From positions 186,001 to 250,000 of the forward strand of contig NZ_CP029488.1 in NCBI RefSeq assembly GCF_003177035.1: 64,000 bases of DNA. The letters are read 5' to 3'. The DNA is from Salinisphaera sp. LB1 (GTDB lineage Bacteria > Pseudomonadota > Gammaproteobacteria > Nevskiales > Salinisphaeraceae). This document shows, piece by piece, positions 31,616 through 40,533 of the stretch; the stretch's first letter is position 1; each line of letters starts with the position of its first letter. The translations under genes were made by a program, and so were the position numbers. The notes beneath the pieces were generated by a model. It did not search any database. It saw only the letters and a list, made by a program, of their open reading frames with translations, and was not told the DNA's origin.

Positions 31616-31969
31616 CCTGGCCTCGCCGCACCAGGAGCGGGGCCTCGCCATTCACAGCCGCCCGCTACGCTGGCGCCGCGCACGTTGCCGCTTGGCGCAA
31701 TCGATATCAGTCGCCAACTCGGGCTTCTGGAACTGCCCTCGTTGCCCATCATGCGCCACTCGAATATCAAGCATGCGCGGCAACGCGCTGCCATCGAGGA
31801 ACTGGCCGCCGCCTTCCGGGGCGCCACGCGGCATTGATCACCAACGCGCCCGGCGCGCACTGTCAGTCTTTGCCACATCCGGCGGCCTCAGCCCGTGACG
31901 CCGCAACCACGGCATCCACTCGATGCCCATGATTGAACGGGTGGCCGGATTCCTGCCCGTCAGCTGCTT
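31616..31969. other. Gene-free stretch between ettA and the MFS gene
   Basis: About 350 bp with only short overlapping frames on both strands (for example 31652-31834 minus, 60 codons). None matches a family I know or has a convincing ribosome site. It may be eroded coding sequence at the edge of the accessory region, but I cannot support a gene. Confidence 0.4.
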
Positions 31970-33412
31970 TTACAGCTCAGAGCAACCCGACCCATACGGG
32001 CTTTCGGTTACATGCGCCTTTCGGGCCTTGATCAAGTGAATCAATAACGCGATGGAGGCCGCCATGAGCGCCCCGACGGGCAACCAGGCTGCGGCTAGAT
32101 GCGCGCCCAACGCCGCCGAACCGAGCGCGGCCCCGATACCACTGCCGAGATAATTAGCCGACGAATTCCAGGCGACGGATGCCGCAGCATGCCGGGGTGC
32201 ATGCGTGACCAGAGCGTGCTGTTGCGGCGCCATGCTGGCCCAGCCACACAGGCCCCAGATAAAGCACCCCGCACCCGCCAGGGCGATCGGCGCATATCCA
32301 ACCAGCACAAAACCAACGCCCAATAGCGAGATCAGTATTGACGTCGCTTTTATTGGCGTCACGTATCGATCGATAAACCGGCCAATCAACAATGCGCCCA
32401 GCATGCCGCCGATACCCCACAACCATATGAAAGTATCGGTCACAGCCCCCATGGCCCGGGAAGACAATATCTCAGCGATATAGGTATAGAGTCCCAGTGA
32501 CGCGATGCCGGTCCATAGCGTCACACCCAGGGTGGATAGGGTAAACACATCCTTCAGCGCACCAAGTCGCTCTCGCCAAGCCATGGGTTCCGATTCCGGG
32601 TATGCACCGGCCCGCATCATGAGGCCGAATGCCGAAAGAAGCCCCAGAAAGACAATGAGCGCTATCGTCGACCGCCAGCCGAAATACGCCTCGATCAGGA
32701 GGCCGAACGGCACACCGAGGGCCGTGCCAACGCTCAAACCGGCCAGCACCAGGGACAAGGCGCGACCGCGCTGTGACGGGCTCACCATGTTGGCGGCACT
32801 GGATGTCGCCAGCGGCGAGTACATGCCGGCCCCGACACCGGCAATCAAGCGGGCGGTCAAAAAGACACCCAATGTGGGCGCAAGCGCCGTGATTATGTTG
32901 CCGAGCGTGAACACACCCATACCCGCCAACAAGGCCATTCGCGTGGTATATCGTGCGGAAACCGGCGCCAGGGCAGGCGCGCTGATCGCGTAAGCGCCGG
33001 TAAACAGGGCGACGCCTAGGGCCTGTTGCCGTTTCGTACACGTGCCGCGTTGGAGACCGCAAATCGTGTCCGGCAAGGCGCGAGCCGCCGCGTCGTGGCG
33101 TGCCACGACCCAGGCTTGCAACGCCGCCGGGCGCGATTTGCGGCCCAACCCGAAGGGACAAGCGCTGTTTTGCGGCAATACAGCGTTGTAGCTCTCTCAC
33201 ATAGAACGACTACGCTACGTTCGCTACGCCTCGTCTTGCCGCAAAACAGCGCTTGGCGCGGACGCGTACGAAACGGCAACAGGCCCTTGCCCGGCCATCG
33301 CCTGCGTCGTTTGCAAGTCCCGGGCGATGTGCGGCAAAAGGCCGGCGAGCACATAGGCATCCAGCCCAAGCGCGAAACCGCCGAGCACCACCGGCCACAA
33401 CAGATAAATCAT
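31970..33412 (-). pseudogene. MFS transporter interrupted by a 270-bp repeat element
   Basis: The gene starts at 33412 with MIYLLWPVVLGGFALGLDAY, overlapping the ArsR-type gene by 4 bp. After MAGQ the frame runs into the element at 33287-33018 and meets a TAG after about 62 codons. The rest of the transporter continues from 33017 to 31970 with GVALFTGAYAISAPALAPV and about eleven helices. Removing exactly 33018-33287 joins GCC GGG CAA to GGC GTC GCC and gives an intact 390-residue drug/sugar efflux-like MFS protein. A TTG-initiated frame at 33178 could still yield a fusion of element-coded residues to the transporter, but it would lack the first helix. Best read as a disrupted efflux gene. 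Confidence 0.82.
33018..33287. mobile_element. Foldback repeat element, copy A (inside the MFS gene)
   Basis: 270 bp bounded by 25-bp inverted repeats beginning AGGGCCTGTTGCCGTTTCGT, with one mismatch between ends. Inside are nested arms: CCGCAAATCG with CGATTTGCGG, a hairpin GTCGTGGC-GT-GCCACGAC, and a perfect 19-bp pair AAGCGCTGTTTTGCGGCAA with its complement. It has no transposase frame, so it is non-autonomous. Related copies are at 37337-37605 and 42985-43253. No clear target duplication is seen; at most one or two bases. Confidence 0.85.
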
Positions 33413-33720
33413 GCCCCCGACTCCTGTTTCAACACCGTATCCAGGAGCCCCGGAAACTTTGCGTCCAACAACTCACGTCGCAGGCTGATCCAGCAGTTGC
33501 GGCCCTCTGCGCGCGTGGTGGTGATGCCGGCCTTTCGCAGCGTCCCGGTGTGATGCGTCACCGTCGATTTTGGCATGTCAGGCGCCAGGTCGAGACTGTT
33601 CACGGCATCTCGCCTGGCCAGGATGCGCACCATTTCCAGCCGTGTCGGGTCGCTCAAGGCGAAAAGCACTTGGGCCAGGCTCACTTCCTCTGGAGACGGA
33701 TGCTGATAGATGCGGGGCAT
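33409..33720 (-). CDS. ArsR-family winged-helix transcriptional regulator
   Basis: 103 residues, the usual size of ArsR-type repressors. The helix-turn-helix region is visible in LFALSDPTRLEMVRILARRDAVNSLDLAPDMPKSTVTHHTGTLRKAGI, with the recognition helix around PKSTVTHHTGTL. There is no CxC metal-binding motif and no cysteine triad; the sole Cys is in GRNCW, so a metal sensor role is not indicated. It precedes and overlaps the MFS gene by 4 bp, and tandem GTTCG-N8-CGAAC sites lie 12-55 bp upstream of its start, pointing to autoregulation. Confidence 0.88.
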   Translation of the reverse strand: MPRIYQHPSPEEVSLAQVLFALSDPTRLEMVRILARRDAVNSLDLAPDMPKSTVTHHTGTLRKAGITTTRAEGRNCWISLRRELLDAKFPGLLDTVLKQESGA

Positions 33721-33731
33721 AGCGCATTAAC

Positions 33732-33775
33732 TGTTCGAATTTCTTCGAACAATAATAGTTCGGCATTCGTCGAAC
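33732..33775. promoter_or_regulatory. Two tandem operator-like palindromes upstream of the ArsR-type gene
   Basis: Two sites share the same form GTTCG-N8-CGAAC: 33733-33750 (extended by one matching base on each side) and 33758-33775. Their left ends are 25 bp apart. They lie between the regulator (33720, minus) and the BisC-like gene (33914, plus), so they may control one or both directions. Confidence 0.65.
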
Positions 33776-33913
33776 AGTCAACGCGCGTTGGTCGCGGCAG
33801 ATCGGGCTTGTATCGTCGCCTCGGTACGATGTATTGGTACGATCACTTGTATCGCCAGTGCGGCGCGCAGGGACACTGCTGTCAGCCAGCGCCCCAACCG
33901 GTAGGAGGCCGTC

Positions 33914-36154
33914 ATGAGCGACCATTTCTTCGCCACCCATTTTGGGACCTACCGCGTGGATCAAACCCCTGAGGGCCCCCGCCTGTCCGGCTGGCAAGCG
34001 GACCCACAGCCGAGCGGCTTCGGCCTGAGTTATCTCGAGCTCGCCCGGCATCGCTGTCGCGTCGCCCAACCCATGGTGCGGCGCGGCTGGCTTGAAGGGA
34101 ATGCACGATCGATACGCGGCGCCGACACGTTCGTTCCCGTTGCCTGGGATACAGCCACGCAATTCGTCGCCGATGAGATTGACCGAATCGCAGGCAACTA
34201 CGGCAACCGGTCGATCTTCGCCGGCTCGTACGGCTGGGCCAGTGCGGGCCGCTTTCATCACGCGCAAAGCCAGATCAAGCGCATGCTCAATCTGGCCGGT
34301 GGCTTCACCGCGAGCCGACACAGCTACAGCTACGGTACCGCCAGTGCCTTCCTGCCGCATGTCTTTGGGCCGGAGTACGCGGGCACGAACGCCTGTGCCC
34401 CGAGCTGGGATCAGATTGTCGACCATACGGATTGCCTGGTGGCCTTCGGTATGCGCCTGACCAATGCGCAATGTGACCCGGGTGGCGTTGGGCGCCATAC
34501 AGTCGAACAGTGGCTGGGCCGGGCGCTCGATCGCGGCATGCGACTGATCGTGGTTTCTCCGGACGCCGCGGATAGGCCCGAGCACCCGAACGCCGAACAT
34601 CTCGCGATCCGGCCAAACACCGACACCGCGCTGCTGCTGGCCTGTGCCCACGCCTTCATTCGAAACGGCGAGATCGATCAACGGCAAATCCGGCAACTGA
34701 CCACCGGTTTCGATCGGCTGGCCGCCTATGTCAAGGGCGACGCCGATGACGTGGCCAAGACGCCCGAATGGGCCGCGCGCATTACCGGCGCGCGGCCGTC
34801 GCAGATCGAGCGCTTCATCGCGGCGCTGCGCGTGCCGACCAGTCTATTGAATCTCGGCTGGTCCCTGCAGCGGGCAAGCGCCGGTGAGCAGCCTTACTGG
34901 ATGGCGATCGCACTGGCTGCGATGCGCGGCCAGATCGGCCGGCCGGGCGGCGGCTTTGCGTTCGGGCTGGGCTCGGTCAATTCGGTGGGTCAACCGGTGC
35001 GCCGTCTCAAGGCGCCCGGACTCGATCAGGGGCACAATCCGGTGAGCGACTTCATTCCGGTAGCCGCGATCGCCGACTTGCTCGCCAACCCTGGCGGCAC
35101 CCTCGAATACAACGGCCAAACGCTTTCACTGCCCGATATACGACTGGTCTACTGGGCCGGCGGCAACCCGTTCCATCACCACCAGGACCTGAACCGTCTG
35201 CGACACGCCTGGCAGCGGCCTGAAACGATCATTGTTCACGAGCCGGTCTGGACCGCGACGGCACAGCATGCGGATATCGTGCTGCCCTCGACGCTACCGT
35301 TCGAACGCAACGACATCGCCGTATCGAGCCACAACCGGACGATCGTATTCAATCGCGCCACCCATGCACCCTATGCCGATGCCCGCGACGACCATCAGAT
35401 CTGCACAATGATCGCTGACCACCTCGGCGTTGCCGATAAATTTGCCGAGCAGCGCAATACCGAAGATTGGCTGGCCTATCTATACGCCGGCTACCGAGAA
35501 AAATTTCCCGAGTTGCCCGACTATCGAACTTTTCGTCAAAAGGGCATCCACACCCTGGACGATGAACTGGAAGCGCCACGCTCGACGACGCTTCTGGCCG
35601 AATTTGCCGAGGCGCCCGAGGCTCACCCGTTGTCAACGCCCTCGGGTCGCATTGAACTGTTCTCTGAAACGATCGCGAGCTTTGCCTATGGGGACTGCCC
35701 GCCCCATGCAAGCTGGGTTGCCCCCAAAGAATGGCTGGGCGGCGAGCTGGCACAGACCTACCCACTTCACCTGCTTTCTCCACAGCCCGCGAACCGGTTG
35801 CACAGCCAACTGGACGCGGTAGGCGCGAGTCAGCGTGACAAGGTCGCCGCGCGCGAGGCCGCGGTGTTCTGTACCGAGGATGCCATTATGCGTGGAATCC
35901 GCGAAGGCGATACGGTCAAATTGTTCAATGCCCGGGGCGCTTGCCTGGTCGGCGCCACTCTGTCGGAAACGCTGATGCCCGGCGTCGTCATATTGCCGAC
36001 AGGGGCCTGGTATACCCCGGAAGATCCGACGGATTTTGCGAGTCTCGAACTGGCCGGCAATCCCAACGCAGTCACTCAGGATCGGCGGGCTTCCCGGTTG
36101 TCCCAAGGTAGTGCAGCACACAGTTGCCTGGTGGAAGCCGTACGGCACGAATGA
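33914..36154 (+). CDS. Molybdopterin oxidoreductase, BisC/TorZ-like (S- or N-oxide reductase)
   Basis: 746 residues with GTAGGAGG just before the ATG. The sequence follows biotin-sulfoxide reductase and TMAO/DMSO reductases along its length: ATHFGTYRV at the start, FAGSYGWASAGRFHHAQ with the probable molybdenum-ligating Ser110, VYWAGGNPFHHHQDLNRL, ADIVLPSTLPFERND and HPLSTPSGRIELFSE. There is no N-terminal Cys cluster and no twin-arginine signal, so it is predicted cytoplasmic without its own Fe-S centre, like BisC. It would reduce an S-oxide or N-oxide such as biotin or methionine sulfoxide. No cytochrome partner is adjacent; the electron donor is unknown. Confidence 0.85.
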   Translation: MSDHFFATHFGTYRVDQTPEGPRLSGWQADPQPSGFGLSYLELARHRCRVAQPMVRRGWLEGNARSIRGADTFVPVAWDTATQFVADEIDRIAGNYGNRSIFAGSYGWASAGRFHHAQSQIKRMLNLAGGFTASRHSYSYGTASAFLPHVFGPEYAGTNACAPSWDQIVDHTDCLVAFGMRLTNAQCDPGGVGRHTVEQWLGRALDRGMRLIVVSPDAADRPEHPNAEHLAIRPNTDTALLLACAHAFIRNGEIDQRQIRQLTTGFDRLAAYVKGDADDVAKTPEWAARITGARPSQIERFIAALRVPTSLLNLGWSLQRASAGEQPYWMAIALAAMRGQIGRPGGGFAFGLGSVNSVGQPVRRLKAPGLDQGHNPVSDFIPVAAIADLLANPGGTLEYNGQTLSLPDIRLVYWAGGNPFHHHQDLNRLRHAWQRPETIIVHEPVWTATAQHADIVLPSTLPFERNDIAVSSHNRTIVFNRATHAPYADARDDHQICTMIADHLGVADKFAEQRNTEDWLAYLYAGYREKFPELPDYRTFRQKGIHTLDDELEAPRSTTLLAEFAEAPEAHPLSTPSGRIELFSETIASFAYGDCPPHASWVAPKEWLGGELAQTYPLHLLSPQPANRLHSQLDAVGASQRDKVAAREAAVFCTEDAIMRGIREGDTVKLFNARGACLVGATLSETLMPGVVILPTGAWYTPEDPTDFASLELAGNPNAVTQDRRASRLSQGSAAHSCLVEAVRHE

Positions 36155-36376
36155 CGGCCACTCGAACAGGCCGTGCACGCGCATCCCGGCACCCACCGTC
36201 AATCGCTGCCGGTCGCGAAACAACGGCTCGGCGTCGTTCCGGGCGAGCCAGGACATCCCCGATCGCAACAAAGTTTGCCCGCGATCGAATCATCCGCCGC
36301 TACCGCGCGACGCGGCGCCGAGACGATTGTTGTTTCGCGCGCCATCGAAGCGTCTATCTCTGCAAGACAGACGGCG

Positions 36377-37297
36377 CTACAACCTGGGCAGAGCCGTTAT
36401 CAATAGACGCCCATCAATGGTTAGCAAGCCGACCCCGATCAACGCGACGCCCGCATAATCGGCCGGATGGAGCGCTTCGCCGAGGACTGCAACGCCCAGC
36501 ACAGCGGCCACCACGGGAATCAACAATGTGACCAGCAACAGATTGGTCGCACCCGCACTCTGTAGCAGACGGAAGTACAGGATATAGGCCAAGGCGGTCG
36601 AAAAGAGGCCGAGGGCGATGAGCGCCATCCAAACCGTCGGACCGATGCTTGTCGACGGCAGCGCCGAGCCGAAAACAAGCATCAGTAACGGGAGTACGAG
36701 GCTGGACATCGTGACCTGGCCTGTCGCGACCGCGATCGGGTCGACCCCCATGCGTTTGAAGCGGCGCCCGTACACGCCGGCGCAGGCATAAGACAGTGCC
36801 GCGCCGACGATCGCCAGTTGTGCCATGAGGTCCTGACCGACGTGAATCGCGCTATTGCCACGGACAACCAGGGCAACGCCGAAAAAACCCACAACGGCAC
36901 CGACCACCTTGTTCGGCGTGATCCGCTCGTCGGGCAAGCACACGGCGGCGACCAGTATGGTCAGAAACGGCGTGGTGGCGTTCAGGATGGAGGCCAGTGC
37001 CGCGCCGATCTGTTGTTGTCCCCACGCGATAACCGAGAAGGGCACCACGTTGTTCAGCACGGCCATGACGGCGAACGCGGCCCAGGTGCGCCGATCACGC
37101 GGGATGCGGACGCCGGCAAGCAACGAGCCGCACCAGAGCGCGACGGCCGCCAGCGTAACCCGCAGGCATACGATCGTGAGTGGCGAGACCGAGTCGAGCG
37201 CGATCTCCACGAAGAAGAACGACCCACCCCAGAGAAGCGCGAGCGCCAGGAGCATCGCCCACTCCCGTGCGCCCATCCGTGGTTTGATTGCACTCAT
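36377..37297 (-). CDS. EamA family (DMT superfamily) exporter
   Basis: 306 residues from the ATG at 37297; the frame extends upstream into repeat copy B, so the longer N-terminus is not trusted. It has ten predicted membrane helices arranged as two EamA repeats, beginning WAMLLALALLWGGSFFFVEIAL and ending with a second-repeat signature LGEALHPADYAGVALIGVGLL. Members export amino acids, metabolites or drugs; the substrate cannot be told here. The repeat element ends 39 bp upstream of its start and may have replaced or brought its promoter. Confidence 0.82.
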   Translation of the reverse strand: MSAIKPRMGAREWAMLLALALLWGGSFFFVEIALDSVSPLTIVCLRVTLAAVALWCGSLLAGVRIPRDRRTWAAFAVMAVLNNVVPFSVIAWGQQQIGAALASILNATTPFLTILVAAVCLPDERITPNKVVGAVVGFFGVALVVRGNSAIHVGQDLMAQLAIVGAALSYACAGVYGRRFKRMGVDPIAVATGQVTMSSLVLPLLMLVFGSALPSTSIGPTVWMALIALGLFSTALAYILYFRLLQSAGATNLLLVTLLIPVVAAVLGVAVLGEALHPADYAGVALIGVGLLTIDGRLLITALPRL

Positions 37298-37336
37298 TGC
37301 CAAGAACCTCGCGTGATACGGACACGAGATAGTTCG

Positions 37337-37605
37337 AGGGCCTGTTGCCGTTTCGTACACGTGCCGCGTTGGAGACCGCAAATCCGTCGACACAAGGCGC
37401 GCGTCGCCGGTCGTGGCGTGCCACGATCAAGACGCGCAACGCCGTATCGGCGGATTTGCGGCCCAACCCGAAGGGACAAGCGCTGTTTTGCGGCAATCCA
37501 GCGTTGTAGCTCTCTCACGTAGAACGACTACGCTACGTTCGCTACGCCTCGTCTTGCCGCAAAACAGCGCTTGGCGCGGACGCGGACGAAACGGCAACAG
37601 GCCCT
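37337..37605. mobile_element. Foldback repeat element, copy B
   Basis: 269 bp with the same terminal repeat as copy A (AGGGCCTGTTGCCGTTTCGT at the left; complement at the right, ending in GGCCCT). The part from about 37460 to 37600 is almost identical to copy A, while the first internal stem differs in a matched way: CCGCAAATCCG pairs with CGGATTTGCGG. It lies between the EamA gene start and the end of ada, 25 bp past the ada stop. The dinucleotide CG occurs at both outer flanks. Confidence 0.85.
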
Positions 37606-37630
37606 CGCGGCCGGCACGCCCCGGCACAGT

Positions 37631-38752
37631 CTAATTCTTGCGCTTGTTCTCAGCCGCCTGCGCCGCAGCCGTCGTTTGCGCGCGAGCGCCTGCCGGCGGG
37701 CTGGGGTCCTTTGCTTCGCGCTCAAGCAGATCGCGCTTTCGCGCGACGCCCCATCGGTATCCCGACAGCTGTCCGTCGGTGCGCACGACACGATGACACG
37801 GAATCGCGATTGCCAACGGATTGGAAGCGCAGGCCCGAGCAACCGCGCGTGCGGCCTTGGGCGAACCGATTCGCTCGGCAATCTCGGCGTAAGTCGCGGT
37901 CTCGCCGCAGGGGATTGTTTGCAGTGCCTGCCAGACGCGCTGCTGGAATACGGTGCCTTGCAAGTCCAGCGGGAGATCGAGGCCGCCCCGGGGCAACGCC
38001 ACGAACCCCACGACACGGGCGACATGGGCTTCGAACTCTGCATCGCCGCCCATCAGGTCCGCGCGCGCAAATCGATCCTGCAACTCGCGCACGAGCGCAT
38101 CGGCGTCGTCGCCGATCGAGATGGCACAGATCCCGCGCTCTGTCCCGGCCACCAGGATCGCGCCGAAGTCGGTTTCACCGACAGCGAAGCGGATGACGTG
38201 ATCGGCGCCACCGTCGCGATACGACCTGGGGGCCATGCCGAGTGAGCGAGCGGCCGACGTATAGAAATGACCGCTCGAATCGTAACCGGCGTCGAATACC
38301 GCATCGGTCACGCGTTGCCCGTTGGCAAGTGCTGCGCGCACGCGCTGCTCACGACATGTGATCGCATACTGGCGCGGCGTCATCCCCACGGTCTGTTTGA
38401 ACAGCCGATGAAAATGGAACCGGCTCATGCCGACGTACGCCGCGATCTGGGTCAGTTGTGGTGTCTTCTCGCTTTCCTCGATCAATCGACAGGCGCGTGC
38501 AATCGTGTCGGCCTTGCGTTGCGCCGGCGCGATCCGGTCGGGCGTGCATCGCTTGCAAGGTCGAAAACCGGCCCGTTCGGCCTGGGCAACGCTTTCGAAA
38601 AACACGACATTCTCAGGCCGTGGCGGCCGTGATTTGCAGCTCGGCCGGCAGTAAACACCCGTCGTTTTAACCGCATAGACAAACGCGCCATCGGCGCGGC
38701 CATCGTTGGCCAGGACCGACGCCCATCGGCTTTCATCGTGCTCTGTGCTCAT
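37631..38752 (-). CDS. ada: Ada-type methylphosphotriester/O6-methylguanine DNA methyltransferase and regulator
   Basis: 373 residues from the ATG at 38752; the longer upstream frame has no Ada-like sequence. The N-terminal zinc module has Cys35 and Cys39 (GVYCRPSCKSR) and Cys66 and Cys69 (FRPCKRC). An AraC-type HTH follows (about 80-180, TPQLTQIAAYVGMSRFHFHRLFKQTVGMTP). The C-terminal methyltransferase has the PCHRV motif with the acceptor Cys in NPLAIAIPCHRVV. It repairs methylated DNA and turns on the adaptive response once Cys in the N-domain is methylated. No alkB is adjacent. The tail is Ala/Gln-rich. Confidence 0.92.
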   Translation of the reverse strand: MSTEHDESRWASVLANDGRADGAFVYAVKTTGVYCRPSCKSRPPRPENVVFFESVAQAERAGFRPCKRCTPDRIAPAQRKADTIARACRLIEESEKTPQLTQIAAYVGMSRFHFHRLFKQTVGMTPRQYAITCREQRVRAALANGQRVTDAVFDAGYDSSGHFYTSAARSLGMAPRSYRDGGADHVIRFAVGETDFGAILVAGTERGICAISIGDDADALVRELQDRFARADLMGGDAEFEAHVARVVGFVALPRGGLDLPLDLQGTVFQQRVWQALQTIPCGETATYAEIAERIGSPKAARAVARACASNPLAIAIPCHRVVRTDGQLSGYRWGVARKRDLLEREAKDPSPPAGARAQTTAAAQAAENKRKN

Positions 38753-38969
38753 CTCTGGCTGGCTCGATATTCGGGTACTGGCAATCAATCTACATCGACA
38801 ACAGGCACGATGCGCTTTGAAGATTGCTCTGTAATTCAGCGAGCGAATGATCGGCGGCGGCGACCACGGCCAACCCCGCTGTCGCCCGCGATGCGATGCC
38901 GGCCATCGCTGTACGGAATGTGCCGCGCAACCGCCGCATGGCCGCGCCGACATGCTTACAAAAACCCGC

Positions 38970-40460
38970 TCAGCGTAACGCGTCAATCAATTTGCCGAGC
39001 TGCCTGATCCCCCTGTGAGTGGCCGCGTTCCATGGTTGCGCGCAGTTCAAACGAAAATGACCGGCAAAACGCGATCGGTCGGAAAACAGAGTTCCCGGCG
39101 CGATGCTGATGCCGAGTTCCAGTGCGCGACGATGGAGATCCCGTGAATCGACGCGATCCGGCAACGCGATCCACAGCAATATGCCGCCACTCGGGCGGTT
39201 TACACGCACGTCATCCGGCCATTCGCGATTAATCGCGTTCAGCGTGCGTTGAACGGCAACACCCGCGCGATGTTGCAACAGGCGCAGGTGGGTGAGGAAT
39301 TGGCCCGTGGCCAGAAACTCGCTGAGTGTCAGTTGCGCCGGGCCATTGTTGGCCAGCGAACTCGCCATTTTCAGTTTGACAATTGTTTCCCGGTATCGCG
39401 ACGACACGATCCAGCCCAGTCGATACGCAGGCGAAAGTGTTTTGGAAAAGGAACTGCAATAAAGCACCGATCCATTGGTATCAAATGCCTTCAGCGGCTT
39501 CGGCCGGGTCGATCGGGCATGCGTCAGATCACCATAGATATCGTCTTCTATCAGCGGAATTTGCCGGGCCGCAAGCATGTCGACCAGGGCCTTCTTGGCT
39601 CGATCCGCCATCACGAACCCCAACGGATTGTGATGGTTGGCGCTGATCACAAATGCTTGTACCGATCGTTTCCAGGCGATTTCTGCCACAGTATTCAAAT
39701 CGACCCCCGTCTCGGGCGACGTCGGCAACTCCAGGACTTTCAAGCCCAGACTTTCCAGAATCAACGGGATGCCGTAATACACCGGCGATTCGATGGCAAC
39801 GGTATCGCCGGGTCGGGTCACAGCCCTCAGCGCCAGCATCAACGCCTCGGTACAACCGTGGGTGATGACGATGTCGTCGGGATTCACGGCACACGCCGCC
39901 GTCGTCATGTGGTGGGCGATCCCCTGTCTGAGCGGTCTATGCCCCTGGGGTTCCGTCACCAGATGGGCGGTTTGAATGGCCTGCCTGACCGTTCGGTTAC
40001 TCAGCCGCTGCAGCTTCGACAGCGGTAGAAGCTCGGCGGCAGGGGCGGCGGAACCGAATTGAACCGTCGCCTGCTCGGCCGTGCAGGAAAGCACCGTTCG
40101 GATCAGGCTCGCGGCATCCACATCGCGCGCGCTCGATAGATTTCGATAAAAATACGCTGGTGTACTCAGCGTTCGCCGGCCCGCCACATAAAAGCCTGAC
40201 CGGTTCCGGCTTTCGATGACACCCTGCGCCTCCAGGGCCCGGTAGGCGCGCAACACGGTCCCCGGGCTGACCTCGGCGCGCCGGCTCATCGCCCGAACGG
40301 ACGGCAATACATCCCCGGTCTGCAGCGCGCCATTGTCGATCTGGCGCCGCAAACAATCGATCAGGTCCTGGTATCTGTATCCCACCCGGGCAAGCCGCTC
40401 ATTGCTGTTCCATACCCAATGACCGGTCACTGTACCTGTTCCAACCGCATCAGGAGGCAT
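38970..40460 (-). CDS. MocR-family (GntR-HTH plus aminotransferase-like) regulator
   Basis: 496 residues from the ATG at 40460; a GTG at 40385 would give 471 residues beginning just before YRYQDLIDCLRRQ and would leave a proper divergent intergenic region, so it may be the true start. The N-terminal GntR winged helix has SVRAMSRRAEVSPGTVLRAYRALEAQGVI. A PLP-dependent aminotransferase-like domain follows with the Lys in SSFSKTLSPAYRLGW and NHHNPLG. MocR proteins sense PLP or amino compounds. It is divergent from an EamA exporter at 40534, which it probably controls. Confidence 0.88.
   Translation of the reverse strand: MPPDAVGTGTVTGHWVWNSNERLARVGYRYQDLIDCLRRQIDNGALQTGDVLPSVRAMSRRAEVSPGTVLRAYRALEAQGVIESRNRSGFYVAGRRTLSTPAYFYRNLSSARDVDAASLIRTVLSCTAEQATVQFGSAAPAAELLPLSKLQRLSNRTVRQAIQTAHLVTEPQGHRPLRQGIAHHMTTAACAVNPDDIVITHGCTEALMLALRAVTRPGDTVAIESPVYYGIPLILESLGLKVLELPTSPETGVDLNTVAEIAWKRSVQAFVISANHHNPLGFVMADRAKKALVDMLAARQIPLIEDDIYGDLTHARSTRPKPLKAFDTNGSVLYCSSFSKTLSPAYRLGWIVSSRYRETIVKLKMASSLANNGPAQLTLSEFLATGQFLTHLRLLQHRAGVAVQRTLNAINREWPDDVRVNRPSGGILLWIALPDRVDSRDLHRRALELGISIAPGTLFSDRSRFAGHFRLNCAQPWNAATHRGIRQLGKLIDALR
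40418..40431. promoter_or_regulatory. Palindrome in the MocR / EamA divergent region
   Basis: TGACCGGTCA (40420-40429) is a perfect 10-bp palindrome with partly symmetric flanks. It falls inside the MocR reading frame if the ATG at 40460 is used, but about 35 bp upstream of the alternative GTG at 40385. It is a candidate operator or promoter part; two TACC words 19 bp apart also flank it. Confidence 0.35.
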
Positions 40461-40533
40461 ACGGTTTCATCTGAAAAAACGTCGCCTGCAACGCCTCGTT
40501 CGCGGGCGGGCCCGGCCTGAAAATGGAAAACGA

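Noticed and set aside
33018-33287. Foldback element as an integron attC site or IS with transposase
   Set aside because: There is no transposase frame and no attC-type RYYYAAC/GTTRRRY ends; length and multi-copy occurrence fit a non-autonomous repeat better.
33578-34696. A 372-codon minus-strand frame over the ArsR/BisC-like region
   Set aside because: It is antisense to the BisC-like gene and covers the operator region; no domain is seen.
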